Assembly: GCA_028023455.1 (NCBI GenBank)
Contig: JAQFVV010012490.1
Location: forward strand, 64,001 to 128,000
From: Epiperipatus broadwayi
Lineage: Eukaryota > Onychophora > Udeonychophora > Euonychophora > Peripatidae
Length of the DNA: 64,000 nt
Direction of reading: 5' to 3'
In this document: in pieces, positions 23,313-34,494 of the stretch
How the letters are laid out: every line of letters begins with the position of its first letter
Numbering within the stretch: the first letter of the stretch is position 1
Notes under the pieces: generated by a model
Seen by the model: the letters and a program-made list of their open reading frames with translations, nothing else
Told to the model about the DNA's origin: nothing
Databases searched by the model: none
Program-made: the position numbers and the translations under genes

Positions 23313-24142
23313 GTGGGAATGGAAATAGTACAAGAAGAAAATGAGAAGATAATAGAAAATATGAGAACAGATATAAATAATTTAGCAGAAAAAATAGAGA
23401 TAATAGAGCTAAACATCAAGAAAGATAAGGCAAAGTTAGAAATAAAGAATATTAATATTGATAACAGGAATAAAAAAGCTCAAGTATGTATGCACATTTA
23501 AATAAAAATTCTGCTACCATAAATCAATTTTTAAAAATAAAAATCTTTTCAGGGCATGTAGAGAAGGCTCCAACTGAACACCTTAGTAGCCTTGAATGCT
23601 ACTTTGCATTGAACCAGCTGAGCGAAGAGGCATTGATTGCAATCACCTGTAGTCATCTACAAGGTGCTTCACAGGCTTGGTGGAACTCTCTATTTATAAG
23701 ATATATCACACTCATAGAATATAAAAAATCATTAGCAAGCTACTGGAGTAAAGAGTACCAGGAAAATATGACACCAAGTCTTGCAGGATAAATAGTGACC
23801 CAGTGAACCTTTCACTCCCTTTTTTCGCTATCACATTATGAAATTAAGATTGTTAATGGCCATCCTGCTGTCAGAACAGCAAATTATTCAGATAGGTATA
23901 ATTTTCCACATAATGTGGAACAGATACTGATTGATACTGAAAGGAAAATGGTCAAGCAAATGGCTGAGCTATTGAGTGCATTTGACAGCACCAGGCAAAA
24001 TTATGAAGCCAAGAAAAGGAGATTCAAACCCATAAAAAGAGAGGCAAATAAGAATGCCATACATTTCTGTTCTTATAAAAATGGTTGGGATAAGAATACT
24101 AGGCATAGATCATTGCATAGTCTTAGAAAAAAGGGGGGATGA
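23313..24142 (+). pseudogene. LTR-retrotransposon Gag-like remnant
   Basis: Three consecutive open pieces in different frames look like one Gag. The first, 23313-23501, is a Lys/Glu-rich coiled-coil-like N-terminus. The second, 23486-23791, holds the capsid-like text KIKIFSGHVEKAPTEHLSSL and ITCSHLQGASQAWWNSL; the retrotransposon Gag pattern is 'F.G...E....L..LE.YF......E......LxGxAxxWW'. The third, 23915-24142, contains DTERKMVKQMAELL and FCSYKNGWDKNTRH, possibly a decayed zinc knuckle. Gag forms the particle that packages the element RNA. No protease, RT or integrase follows; the HHR array begins about 250 bp downstream. Family assignment (Ty3-like) is tentative. Confidence 0.5.
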
Positions 24143-24479
24143 TGAACACACCAACAGTGACCAGGAAATAAGCAACCCAAAACACCAGATCTAGCCTAGG
24201 GATAGGTCATGATTTCCCAGTTCAAGCGGATATATAAGGAACCTGGAAAAGCTGCCTGACAAAATCTAAGTGGGTCCATAATAATTGGATGGACCCATAG
24301 GTGATGAAAAAAATTTGGTTTTGATACTTGGATTATGAGATCGGAGAGTCAGTATATGATAATAAAAATAAAAGTTTAATAATGTATATATATATGTCAA
24401 CAGATGGCGTTCTACCAAAAACACTGTCAAGCGTATGTTTACATAAACGTCAGAGCATGCATTCACTATCTCTAACTTT

Positions 24480-24539
24480 AATTCCACTTTCAGATCATGA
24501 TTTCAAGCTATTTACTATCATCAGTGAAAGACAGGAATT
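24480..24539 (-). ncRNA. Hammerhead ribozyme, type I (retrozyme unit 1)
   Basis: On the minus strand: stem I AATTCC/GGAATT, internal loop, then CTTTCA/TGAAAG. Core CTGATGA (complement of 24518-24524). Stem II AGT/GCT with one G-U wobble around AAATA, with a U/U first position. GAA, stem III ATC/GAT with a 2-nt loop, and cleavage base C (complement of 24493). All invariant core bases are present. Confidence 0.75.
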
Positions 24540-24871
24540 TTAGAAACTAGATCTAAACACAAACTCTGAGCGTTTATGAAACAGTTTCTATTCAGCTTGC
24601 AAGTGTGAATCTTTTAGACATGTAACGTCTTCAAACTCAGCATAGCAAGCCAGATAGCTATATGGATCTGATCTCAGTTCAGTATCACCACATAGTAGAA
24701 GCCTCTGCAATATATATCATTGCTAGAAAGACCTCAAAGGTACATTTATGAAAAACAAGTTAAAAACTTGCTAACACTTGTATTTATGTCAACAGATGGG
24801 GTTCTACCAAAAACACCGTCAAGCATATGTTTACATAAACGTCAGAGCATGCATTCACTATCTCTAACTTT

Positions 24872-24931
24872 AATTCCACTTTCAGATCATGATTTCAAGC
24901 TATTTGCTATCATTAGTGAAAGACAGGAATT
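24872..24931 (-). ncRNA. Hammerhead ribozyme, mutated core (retrozyme unit 2)
   Basis: Same helices as unit 1, but the core reads CTAATGA (complement of 24910-24916), i.e. G5 changed to A. G5 is invariant in active hammerheads (family knowledge), so this copy should not self-cleave. Stem I, stem II (AGC/GCT) and stem III are intact. Confidence 0.7.
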
Positions 24932-25374
24932 TTAGAAACTAGATCTAAACACAAACTCTGAGCATTTATGAAACAGTTTCTATTCAGCTTGCAAGCGTGA
25001 ATCTTTTAGACACGTAATGTCTTCAAACTCAGCATAGCAAGCCAGATAGCTATATGGGTCTGATCTCAGTTCAGCATCACCACATAGTAGAAGCCTCTGC
25101 AATATATATCATTGCTAGAAAGACCTCAAAGGTACATTTATGAAAAACAAAAAACAAGTTAAAAACTTGCTAACGCGTGTATTTATATCAACAGATGGTG
25201 TTGTACCAAAAACACCATCAAGTGTATTGGAATTAAAGTTAGAGATAGTGAATGCATGCTCTTATGGCTTGCTATGCTGAGTTTGAAGACATTACATGTC
25301 TAAAAAATTCACGCTTGCAAGCTGAATAGAAACTGTTTGAACACTCAGAGTTTGTGTTTAGATCTAGTTTCTAA

Positions 25375-25434
25375 AATTCCTGTCTTTCACTGATGATAGC
25401 AAATAGCTTGAAATCATGATCTGAAAGTGGAATT
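25375..25434 (+). ncRNA. Hammerhead ribozyme, type I, intact core (inverted retrozyme copy)
   Basis: Best HHR of the window. Stem I outer AATTCC (25375-25380) with GGAATT (25429-25434). Internal loop TGT/T. Stem I inner CTTTCA (25384-25389) with TGAAAG (25422-25427). CTGATGA at 25390-25396. Stem II AGC/GCT around AAATA (25398-25408), flanked by a U/U mismatch. GAA at 25410-25412. Stem III ATC/GAT with a 2-nt loop (25413-25420). Cleavage after C25421 (AUC triplet). Confidence 0.8.
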
Positions 25435-25869
25435 AAAGTTAGAGATAGTGAATGCATGCTCTGACGTTTATGTAAACATATGCTTGATGGTGTTTTTGGT
25501 AGAATGCCATCTGTTGACATAAATACAAGCATTAGCAAGTTTTTAACTTGTTTTTTGGTTTTTCATATATATATAATAAGAATAAAATAACTCAACTCAT
25601 ACTTGCCAAAGGCAACATTTCATAAAATATATAAATAAATAAGCAATGACTTTATGTAAGTGATGGTTAGGTTGTAGCTGATCAAGTTATGTGAGGTGCT
25701 TGTGTGTGCGTGTATAAAGGATTAAAAAAGGATTCATAAAATAAATGAATGTGGATATAGGCCATTACATTGTGAAATCAATGACCTATAAAGGGAATTG
25801 GGGTGTGGCATCCCATATTTTCTAGGATGAGGACCCAATAGAAAATATCCTACACTGATCCAATATGTT

Positions 25870-26180
25870 AGTAGAGGGATTTTCAGCACATTATCTAAAT
25901 TAGTGCACTGGATGAGTAATTCCAGTATATGGCTGCAAATTAGTTCACTGAAAGAAAATTCCTAGCATATCCATAATAAATATTTTTTAGCATAAAAGTC
26001 AAATGGCCAGTAGATATATGCTGCCATTTGCAGTTTACCCTCATTTTGTAAGATGACCCAGTAGAGAGAGTCCTGGATCAATCCAATTCACTGGTAAAGA
26101 AAGTCCCAGCAAGTCAATAGTAGCTAAAGTTTTTTTAGCACCAGTCAAATGATCAGTAGATGTGTCTTGGCATTCACAGA
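25870..26180 (+). repeat. Two diverged tandem units of about 150-170 bp
   Basis: 'AGTAGAG', 'TTCACTG..AAGAAA', 'TTTTTTAGCA' and 'GTCAAATG.(C)CAGTAGAT' recur in order (about 25871-26025 and 26050-26175). The sequence around it (25560-26590) has no coding motif. A G10 run occurs at about 26426. Confidence 0.5.
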
Positions 26181-26599
26181 ATCCAAGATTACACATCCAT
26201 AGGGATGAATGTTGTCCCTGGTGGTTTTAACCTGGTGGTTTTAACAATAGGAAATAAATGTTATATTCAACATAAAATATGATATAAAAGATAGGTCAGT
26301 AGTAGAAAGACCACCCTCTGTAACATGTCTATTTTTAGCAATACCGAAACTGATTTGAAAAAGGGAAAAAATAAAATCAAATATCAAGTAAAATGGGTCA
26401 AATTAATGCATTTTACATCTCAAATTGGGGGGGGGCTATGTGGTGTAGTGTGCACAACATATGTGTTGTAAAACATATCTCTGTTACATATGTTTAATAA
26501 TTTTTTTAAAAAATTATGAAGAACAAGAGACAACAAAAAAATTAGTTTAAAAGTAGATTTTAAGAATGAAATTAATAAAAAGGAAATATTGCATCATTT

Positions 26600-28089
26600 G
26601 GTACTAATTACTTAGCTGGGCTTGGCCACTTAATGGTGTTGTTGCCAGTCAAAAACAATACAATGCAACATTACCAGCTAGACGGGTTTTTTTAAAATAC
26701 AGTGACTTTTTTTGATCCCTTTAATTTTTTTTCTACTCCATCTTTAATATTTCATTTTTAGGGATTTTTTTTTAGCTTTAACTTTTATTTTTTAAATCAA
26801 TTTTTATTACCTTTTTTTAAAAACAAACAAAATATAACTTCTGTCTCTAACTTTTACAAAGTATTTCTCAATCCACCCACCTCCCCCCCAAAAAAATTAA
26901 AATAAGATCAAAACTTTAGTTTTTCAATTTTTTTTTCTTTTTTTTAAAAAAAAAAAAATGCGACAACTTTTTTTTTGCCTATACGGCAACTTTTTTTATG
27001 GCTTTATTTGTATACTGCTAATATACTAAAACTTTTATTTTTAAAACCAATTTTTATTATCGTTTTTTAAAAATAAAAACAAAAATAACTTTTATTTTTA
27101 CCCTTTGTCTCAGTGAAGACAAAGTATTTCTCAACCCATTCCCCCCCCCCCAAAAAAAAAATTTAAATAAGATCAAAACTTTGGACTTTTTTGACTTTCG
27201 TTATCTTTTTTTTTTAAAAAAAAAAAAAGATGGCAACTATATGGCAACTTTTTTTGACTTTATTTGTACTACATGGCAACTTTTTTTGACTTTATTTGTA
27301 CTACATGATGTCTATTTTGCCATTTTTAAAAATAACTTTTCTTATTAATTACATTTTTTGATCCTTTCAACACACCATCTCAAAAAAGTTACAATAACAT
27401 CAAAACTTCAGACTTTTACAACTTTCCTTTTCTTTTTTTACAGTTAAAATATGGTGACTTTTTTTTTGGGTATATGGTGATTTGTATTATGCAATAAAAA
27501 GAACTTTTACTATTAATGACATTTTTTGATCCTTTTATTTTTTTCTTACTATGTCTTTATTATCTTATTTTTAGGAATCGAATACCTTCAGTTGCAGGAG
27601 TCTGACTGACATTGGTAAGTGTCACAATTTGTGTGCCATTTTATTTGTCTCATATAATTTCTAGAGAAAGCATGAGTTTTTGCATGAGATTGGCCAAATC
27701 GTATTCAGCCCTACCCTTTCCCAATGTTTTTCACATTCCAAGTTGTGTAGGAAAGGGTGGAGATGGTGTGACAATTCTTAGTGAGTCAGACTGCATGATT
27801 TAAGTAGAAATGAAATGACTCTACTATGGAAATATCAAAACTTGTGGCCACTTGAAATCCGAACAGTCAGACAATATGGTAGTGACCAGTGAATCATGCA
27901 AATTCACAGTGTCATGAAGCACAAAACAAGCCATGTTTCTGTGCAACATCATCAAATAGCCTGGAATGGCTAAGATAACCACAACTGTTTTCTTAGCCAT
28001 AAATGTAGGCCATGTAAATGGCATCTGTAGCTGTTTTAGACTGGCAACAATGCCAACAGGTGGCCAAGCCCAGCTAAGTAATTAGTACC
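26600..28089. mobile_element. Non-autonomous DNA transposon with ~56-bp TIRs and 8-bp TSD
   Basis: Left end GGTACTAATTACTTAGCTGG (26600) and right end (28089) are inverted copies, matching over about 56 bp apart from a short variable patch (TAATGGTG against TGTTGGCA). Flanks carry a perfect 8-bp duplication CATCATTT (26592-26599 and 28090-28097). The interior has T-rich/A-rich tandem repeats (see separate entry) and frames of 63 and 66 codons without recognisable transposase. An 8-bp TSD with GG-starting TIRs would fit Merlin-like elements; hAT usually begins CA. Superfamily left open. Confidence 0.8.
26775..27500 (+). repeat. Poly-T/poly-A-rich tandem repeats inside the TIR element
   Basis: A unit of about 250-290 bp recurs: 'ACTTTTATTTTTAAA.CAATTTTTATTA' at about 26780 and 27030, 'GACAAAGTATTTCTCAACCC(A)' style text, C8-C10 runs followed by A7-A10 (about 26884 and 27143), 'AAGATCAAAACTTT' (26906, 27167) and a weaker third copy from about 27330. 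A shorter subrepeat 'ATGGCAACTTTTTTTGACTT' occurs at 27240 and 27273. Confidence 0.65.
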
Positions 28090-28097
28090 CATCATTT

Positions 28098-29780
28098 TTA
28101 TTTTGAGATTAGATTGTTTTACATTAAAAATAGGGTAGGGAAAGACAATCCTGTTAGATAAAGATTTAGAACCTGCTCTCTTTTTTTATAATTGCAAAAA
28201 AGTAAATGTTATAATGAGAGAAAAACAATATATAAATATAAAAGATTTTTAAAAATCTTCAATAAAATTAATTAGTGAAAGAAATCTTGTAAATTATCTC
28301 ATCAGCAGGAATGCACTTAAATTTTGGAAAGGTTCCTGGCTGAAAATATAGTAGATGAATCTTAAAAAAAGATTAGATAAATCAAAGTAAATTTAATTAA
28401 AAACCAAATTAAAAATATGATAAAAAAGACAATGGGAGAGGTAAGTAGAAAAGTAGCAGCTTGTCTATTGTTAAGATTATTATTTATTGATTATTATTAC
28501 TTCAATTTGGTGAGAGCATAGTCAACAACATCCTCAAAGAGTCAGATATTACTTGCTGTGGAAAATCTAAATGTAAAGTTCATAAAAGTAGCAACATGCA
28601 TTGTTAAGACTTTTGGGATAGTTTGTCAGGGCTTTGTATCCCAGGTCCTTGGCTCCATCAACTTCTCTCACCTATGATCAGTGCCTCAACTATAGTATAG
28701 ATATTTCTGCATACTCTCTCATATTGTCCATCAGAAGCATGGTAAGAAACCAAGGAAGTCACCATTGGAGACTGAATGGCCAGCTATGTGGAGATTAGAA
28801 CCAAAGGAAATGTGTCAATTACAGAAAGATCTCATCTTACCATAATGAAAAACCTAAGTAAGTATAATACTTTCAATTGTAAATTAAGTGTCTAAACATT
28901 CTTAAAAGAAATGAACTATCAAATGAAGACAATTAATAATATTAAATTACTGTTAAGTATTTTACATTTATTTATTTTCTTTGTTTGATTGTACTAAATA
29001 TTTGATTGTGTGTGTTTATGAATAAAAAGTGTTTATATTTAAATGTTGCTTGGTTTATACTCTCTTTTAATTGTATCACCAGGAGTGTAATATTTATAAA
29101 TATACTAGTTAGCATTGTGCTGGATTCCCTGTTCAAGATGTTTGAGTAAGACTGGATAAATATCAAGTGCTGGATTCATTTGCCTGTCATCTGGACATGC
29201 CAGCTATATGATTGGATGGCATTTGAGACTTGTTCTCAAAACAAATAAAGTACTTTGGATGATGGGTATTGTTCCAGCATTATGGAGGGATTCTATGGTC
29301 AGAGTTGTGCATTTGTATAGCCTTGCCATAGGTATCATTGATGGCTAACCTGTCAATGATATTCTACCCCTCTGCATGACTGTGTGATCACCAGTACAAG
29401 GAGGTGCTAAATAAATATGAAAAGGAATAATAATATTAATAATGTCTATATTGGTTCAATAGTATCTAATGTATGATATCAAAATATTAACAGTACAATA
29501 TGTTGATAAAGATAAATAGTCAGCAAATGTAGACAGTTAATTTAATAAACCACTCAGATTAATCTATAGTTAAAATAAATTATAATTCTAGTTAATGAAT
29601 AAGCATCTATAATCAAAATATTTTCTGCCTCATTTTTTTCCATATGGGAAAACAAGAATGCATATGATCATTACAGTATACATCATTAAAAATCAGTCAA
29701 CACTTAGACAATCCCAATATCAATAACAATTAACAATTTAAAACTGTCATAAAAGCAAGTTCTACTTAACAATAAAGGTG
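28098..29780. other. Stretch without recognisable gene
   Basis: Includes a slightly GC-richer part at 28600-28830 and 29160-29410 with no recognised protein motif on either strand. Minus frame 28972-29166 is AT-driven and not convincing. Confidence 0.45.
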
Positions 29781-29787
29781 ATATATA

Positions 29788-30145
29788 TATATATTAAGCA
29801 TTAAATCACCCCTCATGGTTAAAAAATCCAGTACTGCCCTCTGTGAACTAATATATAAAGTACATTAGAGTTTGTATTTCAAAATATTCAGACTGGCTAT
29901 TTTGAAATACAAACTCTAATGTATTTTATATATTAGTTCACAGAGGGCGGTACTGGATTTCTTAATCATGTGGGGGTGATTTAATGCTTAATGTTTGTAT
30001 ATTTATTTCAGTATAGCGTTGCTATTTTGAAATACAAACTCTAATGTACTTTATATATTAGTTCACAGAGGGCAGTACTGGATTTCTTAATCATGTGGGG
30101 GTGATTTAATGCTTAATGTTTGTATATTTATTTCAGTATAGCATT
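29788..30145 (+). repeat. 125-bp unit in one inverted and two direct copies
   Basis: The unit GCTATTTTGAAATACAAACT... starts at 29896 and 30021 (125 bp apart), ending TTTATTTCAGTATAGC. A reverse-complement partial copy occupies 29791-29886, e.g. CAGTACTGCCCTCTGTGAAC against GTTCACAGAGGGCGGTACTG. The left inverted copy and first direct copy form a fold-back with about 95-bp arms. The unit contains no ORF and no HHR core. It immediately precedes the 3' end of the minus-strand PLE. Confidence 0.8.
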
Positions 30146-30242
30146 ATGCACTGGGATTGTTTTATATATATAAATTCTAATATTCTCATAAATAAATGAT
30201 GAATTCATTTATTATTTCTGGGAACTTCCATGTATTAAAAAT

Positions 30243-31112
30243 ATAATAGCTAAATAATTGATGTTTCAGTACAATAACGAGTACTTTCCTCAGAGATTCT
30301 TCTGCCTCAAATCATAAGAATGTGTGTTGTGAGATTTTAAATCTTACTTTTTCCTTTAATATTTTCTCCTTATTCTCAAATTCTATTGATTGAGAACTTT
30401 TAAAAAATATTATATCCTCAAATAGCTTTTTCCAAATTTTTTTTTTTTAATTCATACTTTTCATTTATGCTCTTAGACCTTTTAAAAATCTCTTTAGCTT
30501 TCCTTAGAAATCTCTGGTCATATTGTCCAATTTTGCCAGAATATGTGTTTTATTTTACGTCATGATTAGTTAATTTAACATGTCAATAAATGGCTAATGA
30601 ATTAGATTTTTCTCTAACTGCCAAAATGGGTTCTTCCTCTCTTATGTTTATTCTATGATTTGACTGTTTAGTATATAAATGTAAACAAACTCCACATGGA
30701 ATTTCATATACACCATGATTTTCCAAGGAAATATTATCTTTAGGGCATGGAAATATTTTATTAATTTTTTTAAATGTAGTATAAATTGTGTGAATATTAT
30801 TTTTCTTTAAAACATTACCAATTTCATCAATCATTTTCTTTATATATGGCAGAACAATCTTAATTTTTGAAGTAACAAAACCTTATTTCTTATATAAAAA
30901 AGTCATTAATAATCCTGTGATCAAAATCATTATGAAGAAGCATTTCTTTAGTAGTATAGATACCTTTGCTAAAATGTCTGCCATAAGAAAGTATCTTAGT
31001 TCTATCTAATAATGTTTTTGCCAAAGAAAATAATTATGCTGGATGATGATGAGAAGAAAAATGGATATCTCTCAGTGTGTATTTGCTTTCTATATATACC
31101 ATGGAATAAGCA
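30243..31112 (-). pseudogene. PLE fragment, 5'-truncated: C-terminal RT tail and GIY-YIG
   Basis: The open piece 30583-30834 (minus) reads NVLKKNNIHTIYTTFKKIN, FPCPKDNISLE, then VYEIPCGVCLHLYTKQSNHRI, the entry to a PLE GIY-YIG domain (usual 'YxIPCxxCxxxYIGQT'; here Tyr-Thr-Lys-Gln). Nucleotide identity to the plus-strand copy runs from its 3' end (30243 corresponds to about 35665) to about 31112 (corresponds to about 34810). So this copy covers only the last ~870 bp of the element and is joined head-to-head to the plus copy at about 31112-31120. Stops downstream of the domain make it inactive. Confidence 0.8.
30256..30296 (-). ncRNA. Hammerhead-like half motif at PLE 3' end (minus copy)
   Basis: On the minus strand CTGAGGA is followed by a hairpin AGTAC/GTACT and GAAAC, as in the 5' half and stem II of a hammerhead. 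No stem III, cleavage base or matching stem I strand can be found. Recorded as a possible HHR relic; the same motif is in the plus copy at 35617-35650. Confidence 0.35.
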
Positions 31113-31120
31113 CAACTACC

Positions 31121-31650
31121 TAAAATTAATTTACTTGTTGATGAAAGAAAAGCTTTGTTTAAACTAAAAAATGATAAATCGATTACTATTCTTCCAGCAG
31201 ATAAGGGTAATACTACAGTAATTTTGAAAACTAGTAATTATTACAAAAGAATACATAAATTATTAAATGATAACATTTATAAAAAAATTTATAGAGATCC
31301 CATGACATATCTTGATAAAAAAAAATGAAAGCACTGATTTAGATTTAAAAACTAATATCTTACATCTAGAGAAATAATTTATTATCCAAAATTATATGGT
31401 TTGCCAAAAAACCACAAACCGAATATTCCATTGAGGTGCAGTTGGTTCACCAATACAGACAATAGCTCATTTCTATCTTCTTTTCTGCAGTCACATTTAA
31501 CAGATATGTCATCATATGTTAAGGATGCAAATCATTTTCTTGAGCTTATCCGAGATATTAAATCAACTAAAAATGATATTTTGATAAATTTTGATATTGT
31601 TTCACTTTTTATTAATGTACCTGTAAAGGAAGCTATTGAAGTTTGAAAAA
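31121..31650 (+). pseudogene. PLE reverse transcriptase, N-terminal half (plus copy, part 1)
   Basis: Reads LKNDKSITILPADKGNTTV (31160-31220; PLE N-terminal 'IxPADKGNxTV'). After a frame slip in an A-run near 31320 comes YGLPKNHKPNIPLR (31396-31440; 'GLPKxHKxxxPLRPI'). Then YVKDANHFLELI and INFDIVSLFINVPVKEAIE (31520-31640), which is RT motif A with its catalytic Asp. Stop at 31645. The next RT segment is found 2.85 kb downstream (34495), so the copy was split. It starts at the head-to-head junction with the minus copy, so its own 5' end is missing or fused. Confidence 0.85.
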
Positions 31651-34494
31651 TATTTAATTGGCTATTTTGTGAGCTTGATTGAACACTGCTTATTGTAATG
31701 ATCAGATTTGTACATTCACATAACAAAACCAAGAGTCCAGGTAAAATTCAGTAAAGCTGATCAAATGGGATCCCATATCCAACTAAGCTCCAACCCATTT
31801 ACCAGTGCTCAATGCTTTAACACCTTATGAGTGACATTTCTGAGGTTATCCATGGTCCTTAATTTTATTTGTGAGCTGGCTCTAAACAGGCATAGACATG
31901 AGACCTTAAATCTAACCACACAAGCAACATATAACTGGGTCAACTAAACTAATATTAAACTTAATGTAATATTGATAATTAATTCTAATGCATATTAAAC
32001 CTATATTTAAACAATAATAATTTAATTGGAATTGGAATATGAGTAAAATATATGAAGGCAAGGTAAATTTTGAATAGGTTTATTATAATTAATGGAATGG
32101 AAATCAAAATAAAATGCAATTTTACAAAGCTAACTATATGAGATTTTATGCATGCAGACATTATATAATGGGATGAGATGGATTAAGGTTACAGTATATC
32201 TCATCATAATATATTTAACAGATTTATGTTGTAAATAAATTATGCCTATATAAAACTAACATGCTAAATCCTATTTCTATATCATGGTTTAATAATTTAT
32301 AAGTAAATATGCTAACCACAGATATACTAATTACTGCAGCACTAATATCGCTGCTCTTTACATAAATACATAAAAATTCAAGTGGATAATAAAGCTCAAG
32401 GGTGATGCAGGTCTATGTCTATTAATCAATGATTCATGACTTTTAGACAAATTCTGGATAAATATTTTACAAAGGAAGAACTGGCTAAACCAGCTTTACA
32501 TATATTTGCTATGACACATACTAAATATTAATTAAGATATGGCAGTGCTGATGTACAATTATTCACAGGATTTCACATTAAATATGCAGTACTTAAGATC
32601 TAATGGCTTTCTAGTAATAAAAGAAATTACAGAACTTGGATAGGCTTAATAAAAAGGGTCTGGGTCTTCATATCCCAGTTCTATAAGTAATAGTCCTACC
32701 TGAACAAATATGCTCCCTGGGTGTGACTTGCTGTCCACCTTATGAGGTAGTTGATGACTGAGGATGGACATTATGTATGCGTACATACTTCCTAAAGACA
32801 CATCCGCAATACATAAGGTAAAATACATTTATGTAAAATTAAGTTAATGGTGTCTTAAACAGATAACTACTATCTGGGTTGCTAATGAAAATCAGTTCAT
32901 AATTTAAGCAAATATAATGCTATAATAAAAGGACTATTACTAAATTATAAATCTAATTTAATAGACAAATTAAACTGCATCCCTAATCAGCTTTTACTAA
33001 GGGGAGAAAGGTATATTTGGAGTGGTCAAAACTAATAACACATAAAATATATCTCATTCTGTATTTCTATGGCTAATCCCCACTAGTACAAAAATTAATC
33101 TTTAAAATCATAATTTGTAATTCTAATATTGCAAACCATAATAACTATTTAGTCAATATAAAACAAAATCAAATTATATCATAATGAGCACAAGGCAATT
33201 GGGCTAAAGCAAGCTAAATAATCCTCACTAAAGAATTATTAAAATTAAATATACTCCCTGTTTTGAGACATTTAGCATATTATCACATAAATAAAAAAAA
33301 ATTTAAGAAATAAAATTGATAAAATCATAGGTTATAACCACAGTATGAAATAGAAAATAGCTTTGCATTTATTTATGATTGTCAATGTTCTATTGGAATT
33401 TTCATAATCTTAGAGATTACAAAAAAGTAATATTACAAGAATTTAGGCAAGATTTATCAGAGGTTTTACATTTAATTTAGATAAGAATTTTATGAGTTAG
33501 TTTAGAACATTCTAAGTTTAAAGTTAATTTTAGAGCTTTCTGCAGTGTTCTGGGGAGTTGTTACCTAAGTTGTTGACAGCATCTTGTCCATTGGCACTTC
33601 TGGATGGCAGGCATAATAGCAAATCTTGGTTTCTGGATAAGCAGCATTCTTTCAGTTGCAGTCATATTATAGCAGACATTAGCAGGAATGCCTCCCATTT
33701 CTTTGCTGATTATGGGTCACTTCAGTATATAGGATGGTGATAGAGATCACCATTTCCCAGGCTTGAGAAATAGTAATTTTTACCCATCCTAGTCCGCTAT
33801 TTGAAATTAATACTGGTGTGAAGTGAGTATACTAGCTGACGCTTCTTAAAATTATACAGAGTACTATATATTTATCGTGGGAAAACCTAGCCTATTTATA
33901 CTTTCTCAAAACTAAGATATAATTTTTAATAACAATTTTTTCTGACGAGCTATGCAATACAATTTGATCATTTATCTTTCATCAAGATTTTAGCTACAGT
34001 CACAATTAGCTAAATTTTGTTTACAACTTGAGACATATTCTTGACAAACATTTATTGCCTAAACAAATTTTAGATTTAATCATCGCAATAAGCTAAAACA
34101 GGTGAGCATCACGTGATTTTATTTCCATGTAATTTTAAATCAACTTAGAAAAATATATTAAAAGATCAAATGATATGACGCTACATATGTATCATGATGG
34201 TACATGGACCACACATATATAAATGCAATTTAAGTGTATTAAAAGTACAATTGACTTTTAAAATGAAATAAGTGATTATTTAAATACTTGGAAATAAATG
34301 TATTGCTGTGATATATCTATATCACTTATATTACAGACATTTATTTTCGCATATACATGTGGGATCACATATACAATTGTGTGTTTTAAGATGGGTACTC
34401 TTTAAGGGTTTAAATCTGACACAGTTGGAAGTGTAAGAAAAAATAGATGAAATGTATATGACAGAGAAAATATACTGTTTCATAATTAAATAGA
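31651..34494. other. ~2.85 kb sequence interrupting the PLE
   Basis: Lies exactly between RT motif A (31650) and the segment before motif B (34495). AT-rich, no recognisable ORF or known element; frames at 32646-32828 (minus) and 33558-33740 (plus) show no known motif. Clear TIRs or a TSD were not found by eye, so it may be a later insertion of an unknown non-coding element or a rearrangement. Confidence 0.55.

Larger units (their letters stand above)
24393..25557 (-). mobile_element. Retrozyme-like array: ~392-bp units with hammerhead ribozymes, direct plus inverted
   Basis: Two complete units start with GTCAACAGATGG at about 24397 and 24789 (392 bp apart), about 95 percent alike by eye. 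A third starts at about 25188 (399 bp) and is cut short. From about 25222 the same sequence runs in opposite orientation to 25557, ending CTGTTGACA, the mirror of the left end. Each full unit carries a hammerhead on the strand given by its orientation: minus at 24480-24539 and 24872-24931, plus at 25375-25434. There is no ORF of note. Animal retrozymes are tandem non-coding units of a few hundred bp with type I HHRs that yield circular RNAs (family knowledge); this matches in size, tandem order and ribozyme type. Confidence 0.75.

Noticed and set aside
27612-28024. Frames inside the TIR element as transposase
   Set aside because: Too short, on opposite strands, and without recognisable DDE or zinc-finger residues.
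33944-33965. CTGACGA core-like sequence
   Set aside because: No closing hairpin or GAA follows.
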